Shown here one piece after another: positions 45,514 to 53,915 of a stretch of 64,000 nucleotides of DNA. Both the position numbers and the translations under genes were made by a program. Numbering within the stretch: the first letter of the stretch is position 1; each line of letters starts with the position of its first letter. The notes beneath the pieces were generated by a model, which was given only the letters and a program-made list of their open reading frames with translations, ran no database searches and was not told where the DNA came from. Source of the DNA: Alkalispirochaeta americana. GTDB lineage: Bacteria > Spirochaetota > Spirochaetia > DSM-27196 > Alkalispirochaetaceae. The DNA lies in contig NZ_FTMS01000001.1 of NCBI RefSeq assembly GCF_900156105.1, positions 1-64,000 on the forward strand, given 5' to 3'.

Positions 45514-45543
45514 TGTTGATAGTGTTGATCGGTTGCTGTTGAT
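45514..45543. repeat. Three TGTTGAT repeats upstream of trxB
   Basis: TGTTGAT occurs at 45514, 45523 and 45537 in the 97-bp divergent region. The last copy overlaps the predicted trxB -35 box, so these could be regulator half-sites. Spacing is irregular (9 and 14 bp). Confidence 0.45.
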
Positions 45544-45567
45544 AGGTTTCGAATATTTCCCTACCTT
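45539..45567 (+). promoter_or_regulatory. Possible promoter of trxB
   Basis: TTGATA (45539-45544), a 17-nt spacer and TACCTT (45562-45567). The ATG is at 45574, so the transcript would begin at or near the start codon. AGAGG lies immediately before the ATG, too close for normal use. Confidence 0.4.
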
Positions 45568-45573
45568 AGAGGT

Positions 45574-46590
45574 ATGGCATATTCTTTCAAGGTGGATTCT
45601 CTCCAGGAGTCCAGGACAGAGTCTCTAAAAAAACAGAGCGAACAGGACCGGGTCGAAGAGGTTATTATCGTGGGGTCAGGGCCTGCAGCCCACACCGCAG
45701 CGATCTACGCTGCCAGGGCTGATCTGGAGCCGCTCCTCTTTGAAGGGTTCATGGCGGGCGGGGTCGCTGCGGGGGGGCAGCTGACCACAACTACGGAGGT
45801 GGAGAACTTTCCCGGTTTTCCCCAGGGCATCACCGGGCCGCAGCTCATGGAGGCCATGCGCGACCAGAGCTCCCGTCTGGGTACCCGAATAAAGACCGAG
45901 ACAGTTCAGGAGGTGGATCTCTCGCAGACCCCCTTTCTGGTGAGCACGGGCAGTGCCGCCTATCGGGCCAGAACTCTTATCGTGGCCACGGGGGCCACGG
46001 CACGCCGCCTGGAGTTGCCGGGAGAGGATCAGTACTGGCAACGGGGCGTTTCAGCCTGTGCGGTCTGTGACGGTGCCCTTCCCATTTTTCGCGACAAACC
46101 GCTGGTGGTGATCGGCGGTGGCGATTCTGCCTGCGAGGAGGCCTCGTATCTGGCGAAGTTCGGGAGTTCCGTCACCATGCTGGTACGCCGTGATGTCCTG
46201 CGCGCCTCCCGGGCCATGCAGAAGCGGATTCTGGAGCATCCCCGGATTACGGTCATGTGGAATACCAACGCTCTGGAGCTTCAGGGAGACGGGAAACTCC
46301 TCTCCCATGTGCTGGTTCGGAACAATGTGAGCCAGGAAGAACAGATCCTGCCGGCCAGCGGGCTCTTCTACGCCGTGGGTCACGAGCCGAATACTGCTTT
46401 TCTGGGGGGGCAGGTGGAGCTTGACGAAACGGGCTATATCCTCACCCGGGGGCAGTCCATGGTTACCAGCGTTCCCGGCGTCTTTGCCTGCGGCGACGTG
46501 CAGGACAGGACCTATCGCCAGGCCATAACCGCAGCCGGCACGGGTTGCATGGCCGCCTTGGAGGCTGAACGGTACCTGGCCGGCCAGTAA
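45574..46590 (+). CDS. trxB: Thioredoxin reductase
   Basis: The 338-residue FAD/NADPH flavoprotein has an N-terminal FAD site [21 protein letters not shown], the redox-active CxxC as SACAVCDGA (~res 155), an NADPH site [19 protein letters not shown], and the C-terminal FAD motif [23 protein letters not shown]. It reduces thioredoxin; no thioredoxin gene is in the window. About 25 residues precede the FAD motif, a short hydrophilic extension compared with E. coli TrxB. Confidence 0.94.
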   Translation: MAYSFKVDSLQESRTESLKKQSEQDRVEEVIIVGSGPAAHTAAIYAARADLEPLLFEGFMAGGVAAGGQLTTTTEVENFPGFPQGITGPQLMEAMRDQSSRLGTRIKTETVQEVDLSQTPFLVSTGSAAYRARTLIVATGATARRLELPGEDQYWQRGVSACAVCDGALPIFRDKPLVVIGGGDSACEEASYLAKFGSSVTMLVRRDVLRASRAMQKRILEHPRITVMWNTNALELQGDGKLLSHVLVRNNVSQEEQILPASGLFYAVGHEPNTAFLGGQVELDETGYILTRGQSMVTSVPGVFACGDVQDRTYRQAITAAGTGCMAALEAERYLAGQ

Positions 46591-46624
46591 GGCGCGGCCA
46601 CAGGCCAGCCCCGGGGAAGATCCG

Positions 46625-47449
46625 CTAGAGGTAGCGCCGGGGTGTCTCGCCGATGATCCCTGCCGTGAGTTCAATGTGATCCCGGGCAGGGCTCACGGAG
46701 AGTTTCGGAAAGAGCACCTCCTCAACCTGGAAAAACCCGACGGACTGGGTCATTTCTATCTCGATGCGGATCGGCTTTTCCCGGCCCGCCGAGAGAGTGA
46801 TCCGTTCCACCGCCGAAGAGGAGTATTTGTGGATATCCCCAACCCGGGCCTCGGTGTTGATCAGCAGGGGTATCCGCGCCCGGCCCTTCTCCATATCACA
46901 GCCGTCGGCGATAAGAATGAGCCCCGCCTCGACGGAGTGGATCCTGATCGTCCCCATATGCCCCACAATGCACTCGGTGATGAGAGAGCGAAGCATCACG
47001 TGGCGCCCCACATCGTCCGGGCAGTACTGGTTCAAATAACGATCCACGATGGGTCTGCCCAGCTCGGTGCTGTAGCGCTCGTGATCCTGGCGCGTTACGG
47101 ACATGCCGATATCGTGGAGGAGCCCCGCCGTGAAGAGGGCAAAAACGCTATCCTCGAAGGAGCCGATCCCCTCCTGCTCAAGACTCATGGGAATACCCGC
47201 CTCCCGGAGCAGGCTGGCAAAGGTCAGGGCGTTCTTCACCACTTTTCTCATGTGCACCGGGCCATGATCGTTAAAACCCAGGCGGCGGATGCTGACGATG
47301 TTGGCGTAGTCCTGGAGGGCCTTGATCTCCTCGTCCTGGAGCATCGCCCGGGCGATGGCTGTCAGAGACGAGGGGACCAGCTCCAGAATGTGCCGGTCCA
47401 GACTCGATTCCTTGGGAGACTTCCCGGAGGGGCGTATTGCGTCGCTCAT
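46625..47449 (-). CDS. HD-domain phosphohydrolase-like protein
   Basis: From ATG 47449 the protein has 274 residues; the longer open frame runs antisense through the ParA start and was rejected. The HD domain spans ~res 70-185: GPVHMRKVVKNAL supplies the first His, LLHDIGMSVTRQDHERYS the HD pair, and ITECIVGH a distal His. A C-terminal beta-rich part (RIPLLINTEARVGDIHKYSSSAVERITL) is not recognised. HD proteins hydrolyse phosphate esters, often nucleotides; the substrate is unknown. It is divergent from the ParA-like gene with a 73-bp gap. Confidence 0.8.
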   Translation of the reverse strand: MSDAIRPSGKSPKESSLDRHILELVPSSLTAIARAMLQDEEIKALQDYANIVSIRRLGFNDHGPVHMRKVVKNALTFASLLREAGIPMSLEQEGIGSFEDSVFALFTAGLLHDIGMSVTRQDHERYSTELGRPIVDRYLNQYCPDDVGRHVMLRSLITECIVGHMGTIRIHSVEAGLILIADGCDMEKGRARIPLLINTEARVGDIHKYSSSAVERITLSAGREKPIRIEIEMTQSVGFFQVEEVLFPKLSVSPARDHIELTAGIIGETPRRYL

Positions 47450-47522
47450 GCCAGAACTGTACCGCTCCTGCCCGTCTTGGTCCACGGGGGGCAGGGCGGG
47501 AATTCTCCGGGGATCGGCTCTC

Positions 47523-49370
47523 ATGGATCGGCTCCTGCGCTCCGATACACAGAAAATGGACGCAGACCTTGTCAGAGAGCTCCGGGAGCGGAGTATTGCT
47601 ATAGGATCGGGAAAAGGGGGTGTGGGAAAATCCACCACGGCCCTCAACATCGCCTTGCTTTTGGCACGGAAACAGCTTCGGGTGGGGCTGGTTGACCTGG
47701 ACCCCCTTTCGAACGTAGCCGTTATTCTGGATCTGCCCGAGGGGGCTCTCCAGAAGGTGCTTTCTCACCACGAGGACCAGGGAAGTCTGGGGAAGTTTGT
47801 TATCCCCTATACGGATTATCTTGATCTGGTGTTTCCCCACCCCGGGTCGGCCAAGGACAAACTCTTTACCCGCTTTGCCCGGCAACTGGTCGAGGCCTAC
47901 GATATTCTCATCTACGATATGCCCGCAGGGATCAGCGTCGAGGAAAACCTGGGGTTTCTCCCGTCTACGGGTTCCCTGGTGGTGGTGACCAACGCCGAAC
48001 CCACGGCCCACGTTTCGGCCGGAGGATACCTGCGGAGCGTCTTTGAGATCGTCCCCGACATGCCGGTGATGATCTGGCACAACCGGTATCAGCCTGCCGG
48101 TGAGAGCGGTTTTGATCCTCGTGCCGTGGCAGCGAATTACAACAAATACGTGGAGCCTGAGCTTCAGATCACCCGACAGGAGGAAGCCCGCCTGAAGGAT
48201 GTGGCTTTTGTTCCTTCCGATCCTGCCCTGAACCTCCTGCAGACCGAGCTTGATCCGACGGTGACCATTCTGAGCAAGTTGCGGGAACTCTTTTCCCTCA
48301 TTCTGGACCAGCAGGTGCGGGACCGGGTCTCTCTTGTTCCCGCCGGGGCCAGGAGTCGAGATCTGATTTCCTATTATATCACCCGGAACCCCGCTCCCGA
48401 GGATACCGCCCGGGCAGTGAGGGATTTGGACACCTTCCTCCTGGGTTTGCTCCAGGGAAGCGCCCGGGAAGCGGTTCGCTCCCTCCTGGCGAGTCTGGGC
48501 GAGACGGCCCGGGAAGGAAATAGTCCGGGCCAGGCGGCCTCCGGGGAATACCGGATACTCTCGGAAAAGCAGGCCGAAGCGGTGGGAGATGTCCTGGGGG
48601 CGTTACGTCGCAGCGAGCTCCATCAGGAGCTTCTGCGGGTTCTGAGGATTCTCGACGAGGCCATAACGGCGATTGTGGAACAGTCCCGGGGATTTCTTCC
48701 GGCGGGCTCCCTCGATCACAGCCGGATTGTGCGCGGTGCCGTACCCCGGCTTCTGCGGCTTCTGGCGCAGGAGGCCGAGATGCTCCCGGGATTCTCCCGG
48801 AACGCTGCCTCGGTGGCACTTTTTCTGATCGCCGCCGACAAGGAGTTTGACGATGCCGAGACGCGGACCCTTCTGCTTCGCCTGGTGCCCGAGCGGCGTT
48901 CTTCCCGGGGAGTTGTCCAGCGCGATCGGTATCGCCAGATCCTGAGGCTCTTGAGCCGGGACAATCACTACCACACCCTCTTTTTCCAGGTGGTGAAGGC
49001 AATTTTCCCCGGTATCACCCGGCGGATCTCTTCCCTGAACCAGGAGTTTTCCCTGGGCCCCCTGCTTCTGCGCGACGACCAGGGAAAGATTAACGCTCCA
49101 GCCTACGTAAAACTGAGCACCCACCTTTTGCACGACACGGTGAACGCCGGGTTGGGAGTGTCGATCAGCGCCACCTACAACGCCGCGAGTCAGGCGATTC
49201 GCCGGGGCGTGGAAGCGATTCTTCAGGAGCGTGGTTGGTCTCAGGGCGGATCAGGAGAGGGGCCTCGTCGGGAGGGATCAGCCCCCCCGACGGGCTCTGT
49301 TGCCGGGCCCGACACCGCTGCGGCCCTCTCGGTCAGTTCTCCAGCCTCGGTCAGTCCTGCTGGAAATTGA
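47523..49370 (+). CDS. ParA/MinD-family P-loop ATPase with long unassigned C-terminal region
   Basis: From ATG 47523 the protein has 615 residues, about twice a normal ParA/MinD. The deviant Walker A SGKGGVGKSTTALNIALLLARK starts near res 24, the switch-I region is LVDLDPLSNVAVIL, and the Walker B is YDILIYDMPAGIS (~res 130). Residues ~265-600 are mainly helical and match no domain I know (for example LRVLRILDEAITAIVEQSRGFLPAG and RRITSLNQEFSLGPLLLRDDQGKI-like strands). It may position a cell structure on the membrane or nucleoid, as MinD/FlhG/ParA relatives do. No ParB is adjacent. It overlaps convergent lemA by 20 bp. Confidence 0.8.
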   Translation: MDRLLRSDTQKMDADLVRELRERSIAIGSGKGGVGKSTTALNIALLLARKQLRVGLVDLDPLSNVAVILDLPEGALQKVLSHHEDQGSLGKFVIPYTDYLDLVFPHPGSAKDKLFTRFARQLVEAYDILIYDMPAGISVEENLGFLPSTGSLVVVTNAEPTAHVSAGGYLRSVFEIVPDMPVMIWHNRYQPAGESGFDPRAVAANYNKYVEPELQITRQEEARLKDVAFVPSDPALNLLQTELDPTVTILSKLRELFSLILDQQVRDRVSLVPAGARSRDLISYYITRNPAPEDTARAVRDLDTFLLGLLQGSAREAVRSLLASLGETAREGNSPGQAASGEYRILSEKQAEAVGDVLGALRRSELHQELLRVLRILDEAITAIVEQSRGFLPAGSLDHSRIVRGAVPRLLRLLAQEAEMLPGFSRNAASVALFLIAADKEFDDAETRTLLLRLVPERRSSRGVVQRDRYRQILRLLSRDNHYHTLFFQVVKAIFPGITRRISSLNQEFSLGPLLLRDDQGKINAPAYVKLSTHLLHDTVNAGLGVSISATYNAASQAIRRGVEAILQERGWSQGGSGEGPRREGSAPPTGSVAGPDTAAALSVSSPASVSPAGN

Positions 49371-49929
49371 CCTGGGGCACGGTGCGGGCGCTCTCGCTGA
49401 TCTCGAAGTATTCCCGCTGGCTCAGACCGAACCGGGGGGCCAGCATTGAGGCGGGGAACGTCCGGATCCGCGTATTGAACCGACGGACCGCCTCGTTGTA
49501 GCGGTTTCGTGCCACGGCGATGCGGTTTTCCGTTCCCGCCAGCTCATCCTGGAGCCGGATGAAGTTCTGGTTTGCCTGAAGCTGGGGATAGTTCTCCACC
49601 ACCACGAGAAGTCTGCTCAGGGCACCCTGGAGTTCCTGGTAGTGCTCTGCCGTCTCGCTCACCGTGGATGCTCCGGCCAGGCGGGCCCGGGCCTGGGCGA
49701 TATCGGAGAAAACCGCCCGTTCGTGTCCGGCGAAGCCCTGTACCGTGGCTACCAGATTGGGGATCAGGTCGCTCCGTCGCTGGAGCTGGTTGTCCACCTC
49801 GGACCAGGCTGCCGAGACCGTTTCATCGGCCACGATCAGGCCGTTCCGCTGGTTGATCATCCACCCCGACACCACCAGGATCACCACCAGGATAATCAGG
49901 ATTTTCTTTGTGCTTTCTGTCATTTTCAT
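49351..49929 (-). CDS. lemA: LemA-family membrane protein
   Basis: The 192-residue protein has one N-terminal TM helix (ILIILVVILVVSGWMI). The LemA helical domain follows: VSAAWSEVDNQLQRRSDLIPNLVATVQGFAGHE, then QLQANQNFIRLQDELAGTENRIAVARNRYNEAVRRFNTRIRTFP. Function is poorly known, though the family often pairs with TPM-domain proteins, as here. It lies 63 bp downstream of the TPM gene. A predicted coiled-coil domain faces the periplasm. Confidence 0.95.
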   Translation of the reverse strand: MKMTESTKKILIILVVILVVSGWMINQRNGLIVADETVSAAWSEVDNQLQRRSDLIPNLVATVQGFAGHERAVFSDIAQARARLAGASTVSETAEHYQELQGALSRLLVVVENYPQLQANQNFIRLQDELAGTENRIAVARNRYNEAVRRFNTRIRTFPASMLAPRFGLSQREYFEISESARTVPQVNFQQD

Positions 49930-49992
49930 GTTGAGTTCGCTTTCCGGGAGCCCCTGGCGGGGCTCCTCCCGAGAGATATATTCACCGGGGAT

Positions 49993-50883
49993 CTAAAACC
50001 CCCGGGAGGCTCCACCGCCACCAAAACCACCGCCGCCGAAACCGCCAAAACCGCCGCCGCCGCCGCGGAATCCTCCGCCAAAGCTGCTGCCATGGAAGGA
50101 TGTGCTGCGATGGTATCCACGGTACTGGCTTCCGAAGCCGCCGCCGTAGAACCCCCGGCGGAAGCGGCCGAACACCAGGGGCCAGAAAATAAAGCGCCCC
50201 CCGCCGAAGAGGAAAAACACCAGAAGCAGCACCAGAACCTGTCCTGCCTCGTTGCCCGAGGAGGCTCCCCGGGCGGGGGCTGCCGCTTCGGTTCTTTCGG
50301 TAGCTGCGCCGACATCGGAGAGGTCTGTTCCCGTCTCCTCGCCGATGATGCCCGCCAGGACCCTGGTTGCTTCCAGAAAACCCTCGCCGTAACGGCCTCG
50401 CTGGAAGGCAGGAACCAGGACCTGGTCGATCACCGCCCCGGCGCGTCCGTCGGGGAGAACCCCTTCCAGGCCGTAGCCCACCTCCAGGCGTATCTGACGT
50501 TCCTCCATGGCCAGGATCAGGATAACCCCCCGATCAGATCCGGCCCCGCCCACACCCCAGGCATCGGCCAGGGCAATTCCAAGATCTCCCACCGTGGCAA
50601 ACCCCAAATCTTCAAAGCTCTTTACCGTCACCAGGGCAATTTCTGCGTCGGTCCGGTCGGCCACGGCCCGGGCGATCAGCTCTATCTGCCGGGCTGCATC
50701 CCGGGGAATAACACCAGCGAAGTCGCTCACGTAGCCCCGGGGCGAGGGAAGGGAACCCCGGGCCTGGGCTTCGAGCACACCGCCGCCGGTGTGAGCGTTG
50801 CCGCCGGGAAAAAAGGCCCCTCCGGAAAGCGACAGAGAGAGCAAGAAAAGACAGGGCAGAGCCCGTCTCCCGAAGATTCTCAT
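49993..50883 (-). CDS. TPM-domain (YgcG-like) membrane protein with Gly-rich tail
   Basis: The 296-residue product has a signal peptide, then a TPM phosphatase-like domain at ~res 45-175 (GYVSDFAGVIPRDAARQIELIARAV, IALVTVKSFEDLGF, RGVILILAMEERQIRLEVGYGLEGVLPDG). A TM helix (QVLVLLLVFFLFGGG) follows and then a Ser/Gly/Phe-rich C-terminus ending in GGG repeats. TPM proteins are found in photosystem repair in plants and with LemA in bacteria; the bacterial role is unclear. Its ATG overlaps the nucleotidyltransferase stop. Confidence 0.9.
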   Translation of the reverse strand: MRIFGRRALPCLFLLSLSLSGGAFFPGGNAHTGGGVLEAQARGSLPSPRGYVSDFAGVIPRDAARQIELIARAVADRTDAEIALVTVKSFEDLGFATVGDLGIALADAWGVGGAGSDRGVILILAMEERQIRLEVGYGLEGVLPDGRAGAVIDQVLVPAFQRGRYGEGFLEATRVLAGIIGEETGTDLSDVGAATERTEAAAPARGASSGNEAGQVLVLLLVFFLFGGGRFIFWPLVFGRFRRGFYGGGFGSQYRGYHRSTSFHGSSFGGGFRGGGGGFGGFGGGGFGGGGASRGF

Positions 50884-51635
50884 CCGTCACCTCCCGATTC
50901 CAGGGTGTTCCTCAGGGAGTCCACGTGCTGCGAGAGGTCCGAGAGTCGTTGATCAAGCTCCCAGCTCAAAGCAACCGGATCGAGCGATCGGTTGTCCCTC
51001 AACTCAAGAAGTTTTCGGAACGGTCCCGGCTCCAGGTCATAGAGGCGGTTCACGGCATCAATCAGCTCCCGGGGTTCTCCGGGGATCGTCTCCTCGCCGG
51101 CAAGACGGACCAGCCCCCGGAAAACCGCCGCCAACGGACCAAACCAGTCCAGCAACTGGGCTCTCACCACCCGCTTGCGCCCCCGCGCGGCCAGCACCAT
51201 CTGACGCAACGATACCAGGTTTCCACGAAGCTGGTGCTCCAGCTGGTGCCGCAGGTTTCTGTCCTGCAGGTTCAAAGCCTCGGTAGGGTCCTCGCCAAAG
51301 ATCGTCCGGTGGGTCTGGCGGATATCGGCGTATTCCAGGGGGAACACATCGGCCGAGGAGAGAAACTCCGTTTTGGTGAGGATCAGGGGGGTGATTCGCT
51401 CGGACCGGAGAAACCGGCGGGCATCGCTGCCGAAGCGCTGGATCTGGGCCCCAGCGGGCTGGTTCAGCAGGATCAGGGCGTTGATATCGGAGACGCCCTT
51501 CTGAAAGGTGCCCCGCACATAGCTTCCGTAGAGGGTAACCGAATCAAGATTATCTCCGAAGGAGGAAGAAAGCCGCTGGGTCAGGGCCTGTTCCATTCCG
51601 TGTTGTATTGTTTCCATGGCCTTAAGATGACTCAT
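50880..51635 (-). CDS. Nucleotidyltransferase-fold protein
   Basis: The 251-residue protein starts at ATG 51635 (ATG 51617 is an alternative). The N-terminal ~100 residues have the Pol-beta-like minimal nucleotidyltransferase motif: LYGSYVRGTFQKGVSDINALILL, in which the second acidic residue of the usual GSxxRG...SDxDL pattern is replaced (SDIN instead of SDID). Catalysis may therefore be altered or lost. The rest is helical with no known signature. It is the first gene of the operon with TPM and LemA, joined by an ATGA overlap. Confidence 0.7.
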   Translation of the reverse strand: MSHLKAMETIQHGMEQALTQRLSSSFGDNLDSVTLYGSYVRGTFQKGVSDINALILLNQPAGAQIQRFGSDARRFLRSERITPLILTKTEFLSSADVFPLEYADIRQTHRTIFGEDPTEALNLQDRNLRHQLEHQLRGNLVSLRQMVLAARGRKRVVRAQLLDWFGPLAAVFRGLVRLAGEETIPGEPRELIDAVNRLYDLEPGPFRKLLELRDNRSLDPVALSWELDQRLSDLSQHVDSLRNTLESGGDG

Positions 51636-51645
51636 GACGGCCCTG

Positions 51646-51705
51646 TTGGCAAGTGATCTGTTGGCAAGTAATCGGCTGACACGTGATCTGCTGACACGTT
51701 TTTCT
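51646..51705. repeat. Four 15-bp tandem units upstream of the nucleotidyltransferase gene
   Basis: TTGGCAAGTGATCTG (51646), TTGGCAAGTAATCGG (51661), CTGACACGTGATCTG (51676) and CTGACACGTTTTTCT (51691) share an exact 15-bp period. The frame is open on the minus strand through these units, so the array could be leader or an N-terminal pentapeptide repeat. Confidence 0.8.
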
Positions 51706-51752
51706 TTCTTCGGGGTGATCAGAAAGGCTCGAAATGTACTATTCTGGGAGAT

Positions 51753-53912
51753 ATGCCGAAGGATACGCAAAACGACGCAGAAGTACACGACGCAGGATCA
51801 GAGCAGGTGAAAATAACAGAGAGGACGGCGATGCGCCAGGGCTTTGTTCCCGGCGACGAATACGCCCTCAGAAACACCCAGGTCCAGCCTCCCCCGGGGG
51901 GCTGGCGGAATCTCACCTCCCAGGAGGTGGAGCGGCTGGTAAAAAACAACAACTACGCTGAAAACTGGGATACCCTGCTGGTAGCGGACCCCTTCGACGC
52001 CGGGCAGATTCGCAACAACCGGTTTTTCGGACTTGTCCGGCTGGGGGCTGTCCGCGATGTGGTCCTGGAGTACCACGACCTGCTCCTGCCTGCGGGTATC
52101 TCCAACAGTCTGATTATCTCCTGCGATATTGGCAACGATGCAGCGCTTCACAACGTCTCCTATATCGCCCACTACATTGTGGGCGACCGGACGATTCTCT
52201 TCAACCTCGACGAGGTCCATACTACAAACTACGCCAAGTTCGGCAACGGCATCGTCAAGGACGGGGAGGCTGAAGATGTTCGCATCTGGCTGGAGGTGAT
52301 GAACGAGGGTGGAGACCGGAAGATCCTGCCCTTTGACGGCATGCTCAGCGCCGACGCCTATCTCTGGGCACGCTACCGCGACGATCGGGCGCTTCAGCAA
52401 CGGCTTGTGGAGATCACCCAGAAGTCCTTTGATTCGCGCCGGGGCTACTACGGAACCATCGGGAACGGTTCGGTGATAAAAAACTCGCGAATCCTGAAAG
52501 ACGTCAAGGTGGGCGACGGCTGCTATATCAAGGGAGCCAACAAGCTCAAGAACCTGACGATCAATTCCTCTCTCCAGGAGCCATCCCAGATCGGCGAGGG
52601 GGTCGAGCTGGTGAACGGAATCATCGGCTACGGCTGCAGTGTCTTCTACGGGTGCAAGGCCGTGCGGTTTATCCTGGGAAACAACTCGGGCCTGAAATAC
52701 GGGGCCCGTCTGATAAACTCTTTCCTGGGAGATAACTCCACCATTTCCTGTTGCGAGGTGCTGAACAACCTGATCTTTCCAGCCCACGAACAGCACCACA
52801 ACAACTCCTTCCTCGTGGCTGCCGTGGTCAAGGGACAAAGCAACATCGCCGCCGGGGCAACCCTGGGGTCCAACCACAACAGCCGGGCCAACGACAACGA
52901 GATCGAAGCGGGGCGGGGCTTCTGGCCCGGCCTTGCCACAAGTCTCAAGCATAGCTCCCGCTTTGCCTCCTTTGTCTTGTTGGCAAAAGCCGATTATCCG
53001 GCAGAACTGAACATTCCCTTTCCCTTCGCCCTGGTCTCCAATAACGTATCCCGGGATCGCCTGGAGATTGCCCCGGCCTTCTGGTGGCGTCACAACATGT
53101 ATGCCCTCCAGCGGAACGGCTGGAAGGTGCGCCACCGGGACCGCCGCCTCTCTCCCGGCCAGGCAATCGAGTTCGATGTGCTGGCCCCGGACACCACCGA
53201 AGAGATCTGCCAGGCCCTGACGATTCTGGAGCCCTGGAAGGACGCCGAAGGCCCCGTGGAAATCTCCCGGGAGGGCCTCTCCGGGGAGAGCTTCGGCTAC
53301 GAACGTTCGCGCCGGCCCGTGGTGGTCCATAACCCCGCAGGGGCTTGCCAGGCCTACCGGGAAATGCTCGTCACCTACGCTGTTACCACGCTCCTTCCTC
53401 TGGCGGAGGAACTGCTTCAGCAGGGCCTGCCCCGGGGCGGTGTCCCGGAAGCGCTGGACGCCGCCGCTGAGGGAGCCGCCCGGGAGTGGGTGAACCTGGG
53501 GGGACAACTTGTGCCGGAGGACGAGGTGAAGCGGTTGCGCCAGGATATCGGCCAGGGCATCCTGGCCGACTGGGACTCGATCCACCAACGATACCAGGAT
53601 CTGTGGAACCGCTACGAAGCCCAAAAGCGCAGCCACGCCGCAGAGTTGCTACGCTTTTGGGGGGGACAGGAAAGGATCGACGAACCCCTCTGGGCCCGGG
53701 CCTGCCGGGAGGCGATCGCCCTTCAGGAGATGATCGCCGAGCGGGTCTATCTTTCCCGTCAGAAGGACGACCTGAACCCCTTCCGCCGCGCTACCTACCG
53801 CTGCGCCGAAGAAATGTACGCCGTGGTGGGGTCGGCCGGGGAAAACTCCTTCGTCCTGCAGGTGCAGGCAGACACAAAAGAGCTGGCCCGCCGCATCGCC
53901 GGGGTAGGGTGA
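51753..53912 (+). CDS. DUF4954-family protein with left-handed beta-helix
   Basis: The 719-residue length is typical of DUF4954. Residues ~95-410 show hexapeptide-type repeats (NDAALHNVSYIAHYIVGDRTILFNLD, GNGSVIKNSRILKDVKVGDGCYIKGANKLKNLTI, GVELVNGIIGYGCSVFYGC) that would form a beta-helix like those of sugar-nucleotide or acyl transferases. A conserved ...AHEQHHNNSFLVAAVVKGQSNIAAGATLGSNHNSR segment may be the active or binding face. The C-terminal ~200 residues are helical. The family's role is unknown; nucleotide-sugar metabolism is a plausible guess. GGGAG precedes the ATG. Confidence 0.85.
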   Translation: MPKDTQNDAEVHDAGSEQVKITERTAMRQGFVPGDEYALRNTQVQPPPGGWRNLTSQEVERLVKNNNYAENWDTLLVADPFDAGQIRNNRFFGLVRLGAVRDVVLEYHDLLLPAGISNSLIISCDIGNDAALHNVSYIAHYIVGDRTILFNLDEVHTTNYAKFGNGIVKDGEAEDVRIWLEVMNEGGDRKILPFDGMLSADAYLWARYRDDRALQQRLVEITQKSFDSRRGYYGTIGNGSVIKNSRILKDVKVGDGCYIKGANKLKNLTINSSLQEPSQIGEGVELVNGIIGYGCSVFYGCKAVRFILGNNSGLKYGARLINSFLGDNSTISCCEVLNNLIFPAHEQHHNNSFLVAAVVKGQSNIAAGATLGSNHNSRANDNEIEAGRGFWPGLATSLKHSSRFASFVLLAKADYPAELNIPFPFALVSNNVSRDRLEIAPAFWWRHNMYALQRNGWKVRHRDRRLSPGQAIEFDVLAPDTTEEICQALTILEPWKDAEGPVEISREGLSGESFGYERSRRPVVVHNPAGACQAYREMLVTYAVTTLLPLAEELLQQGLPRGGVPEALDAAAEGAAREWVNLGGQLVPEDEVKRLRQDIGQGILADWDSIHQRYQDLWNRYEAQKRSHAAELLRFWGGQERIDEPLWARACREAIALQEMIAERVYLSRQKDDLNPFRRATYRCAEEMYAVVGSAGENSFVLQVQADTKELARRIAGVG

Positions 53913-53915
53913 TCG

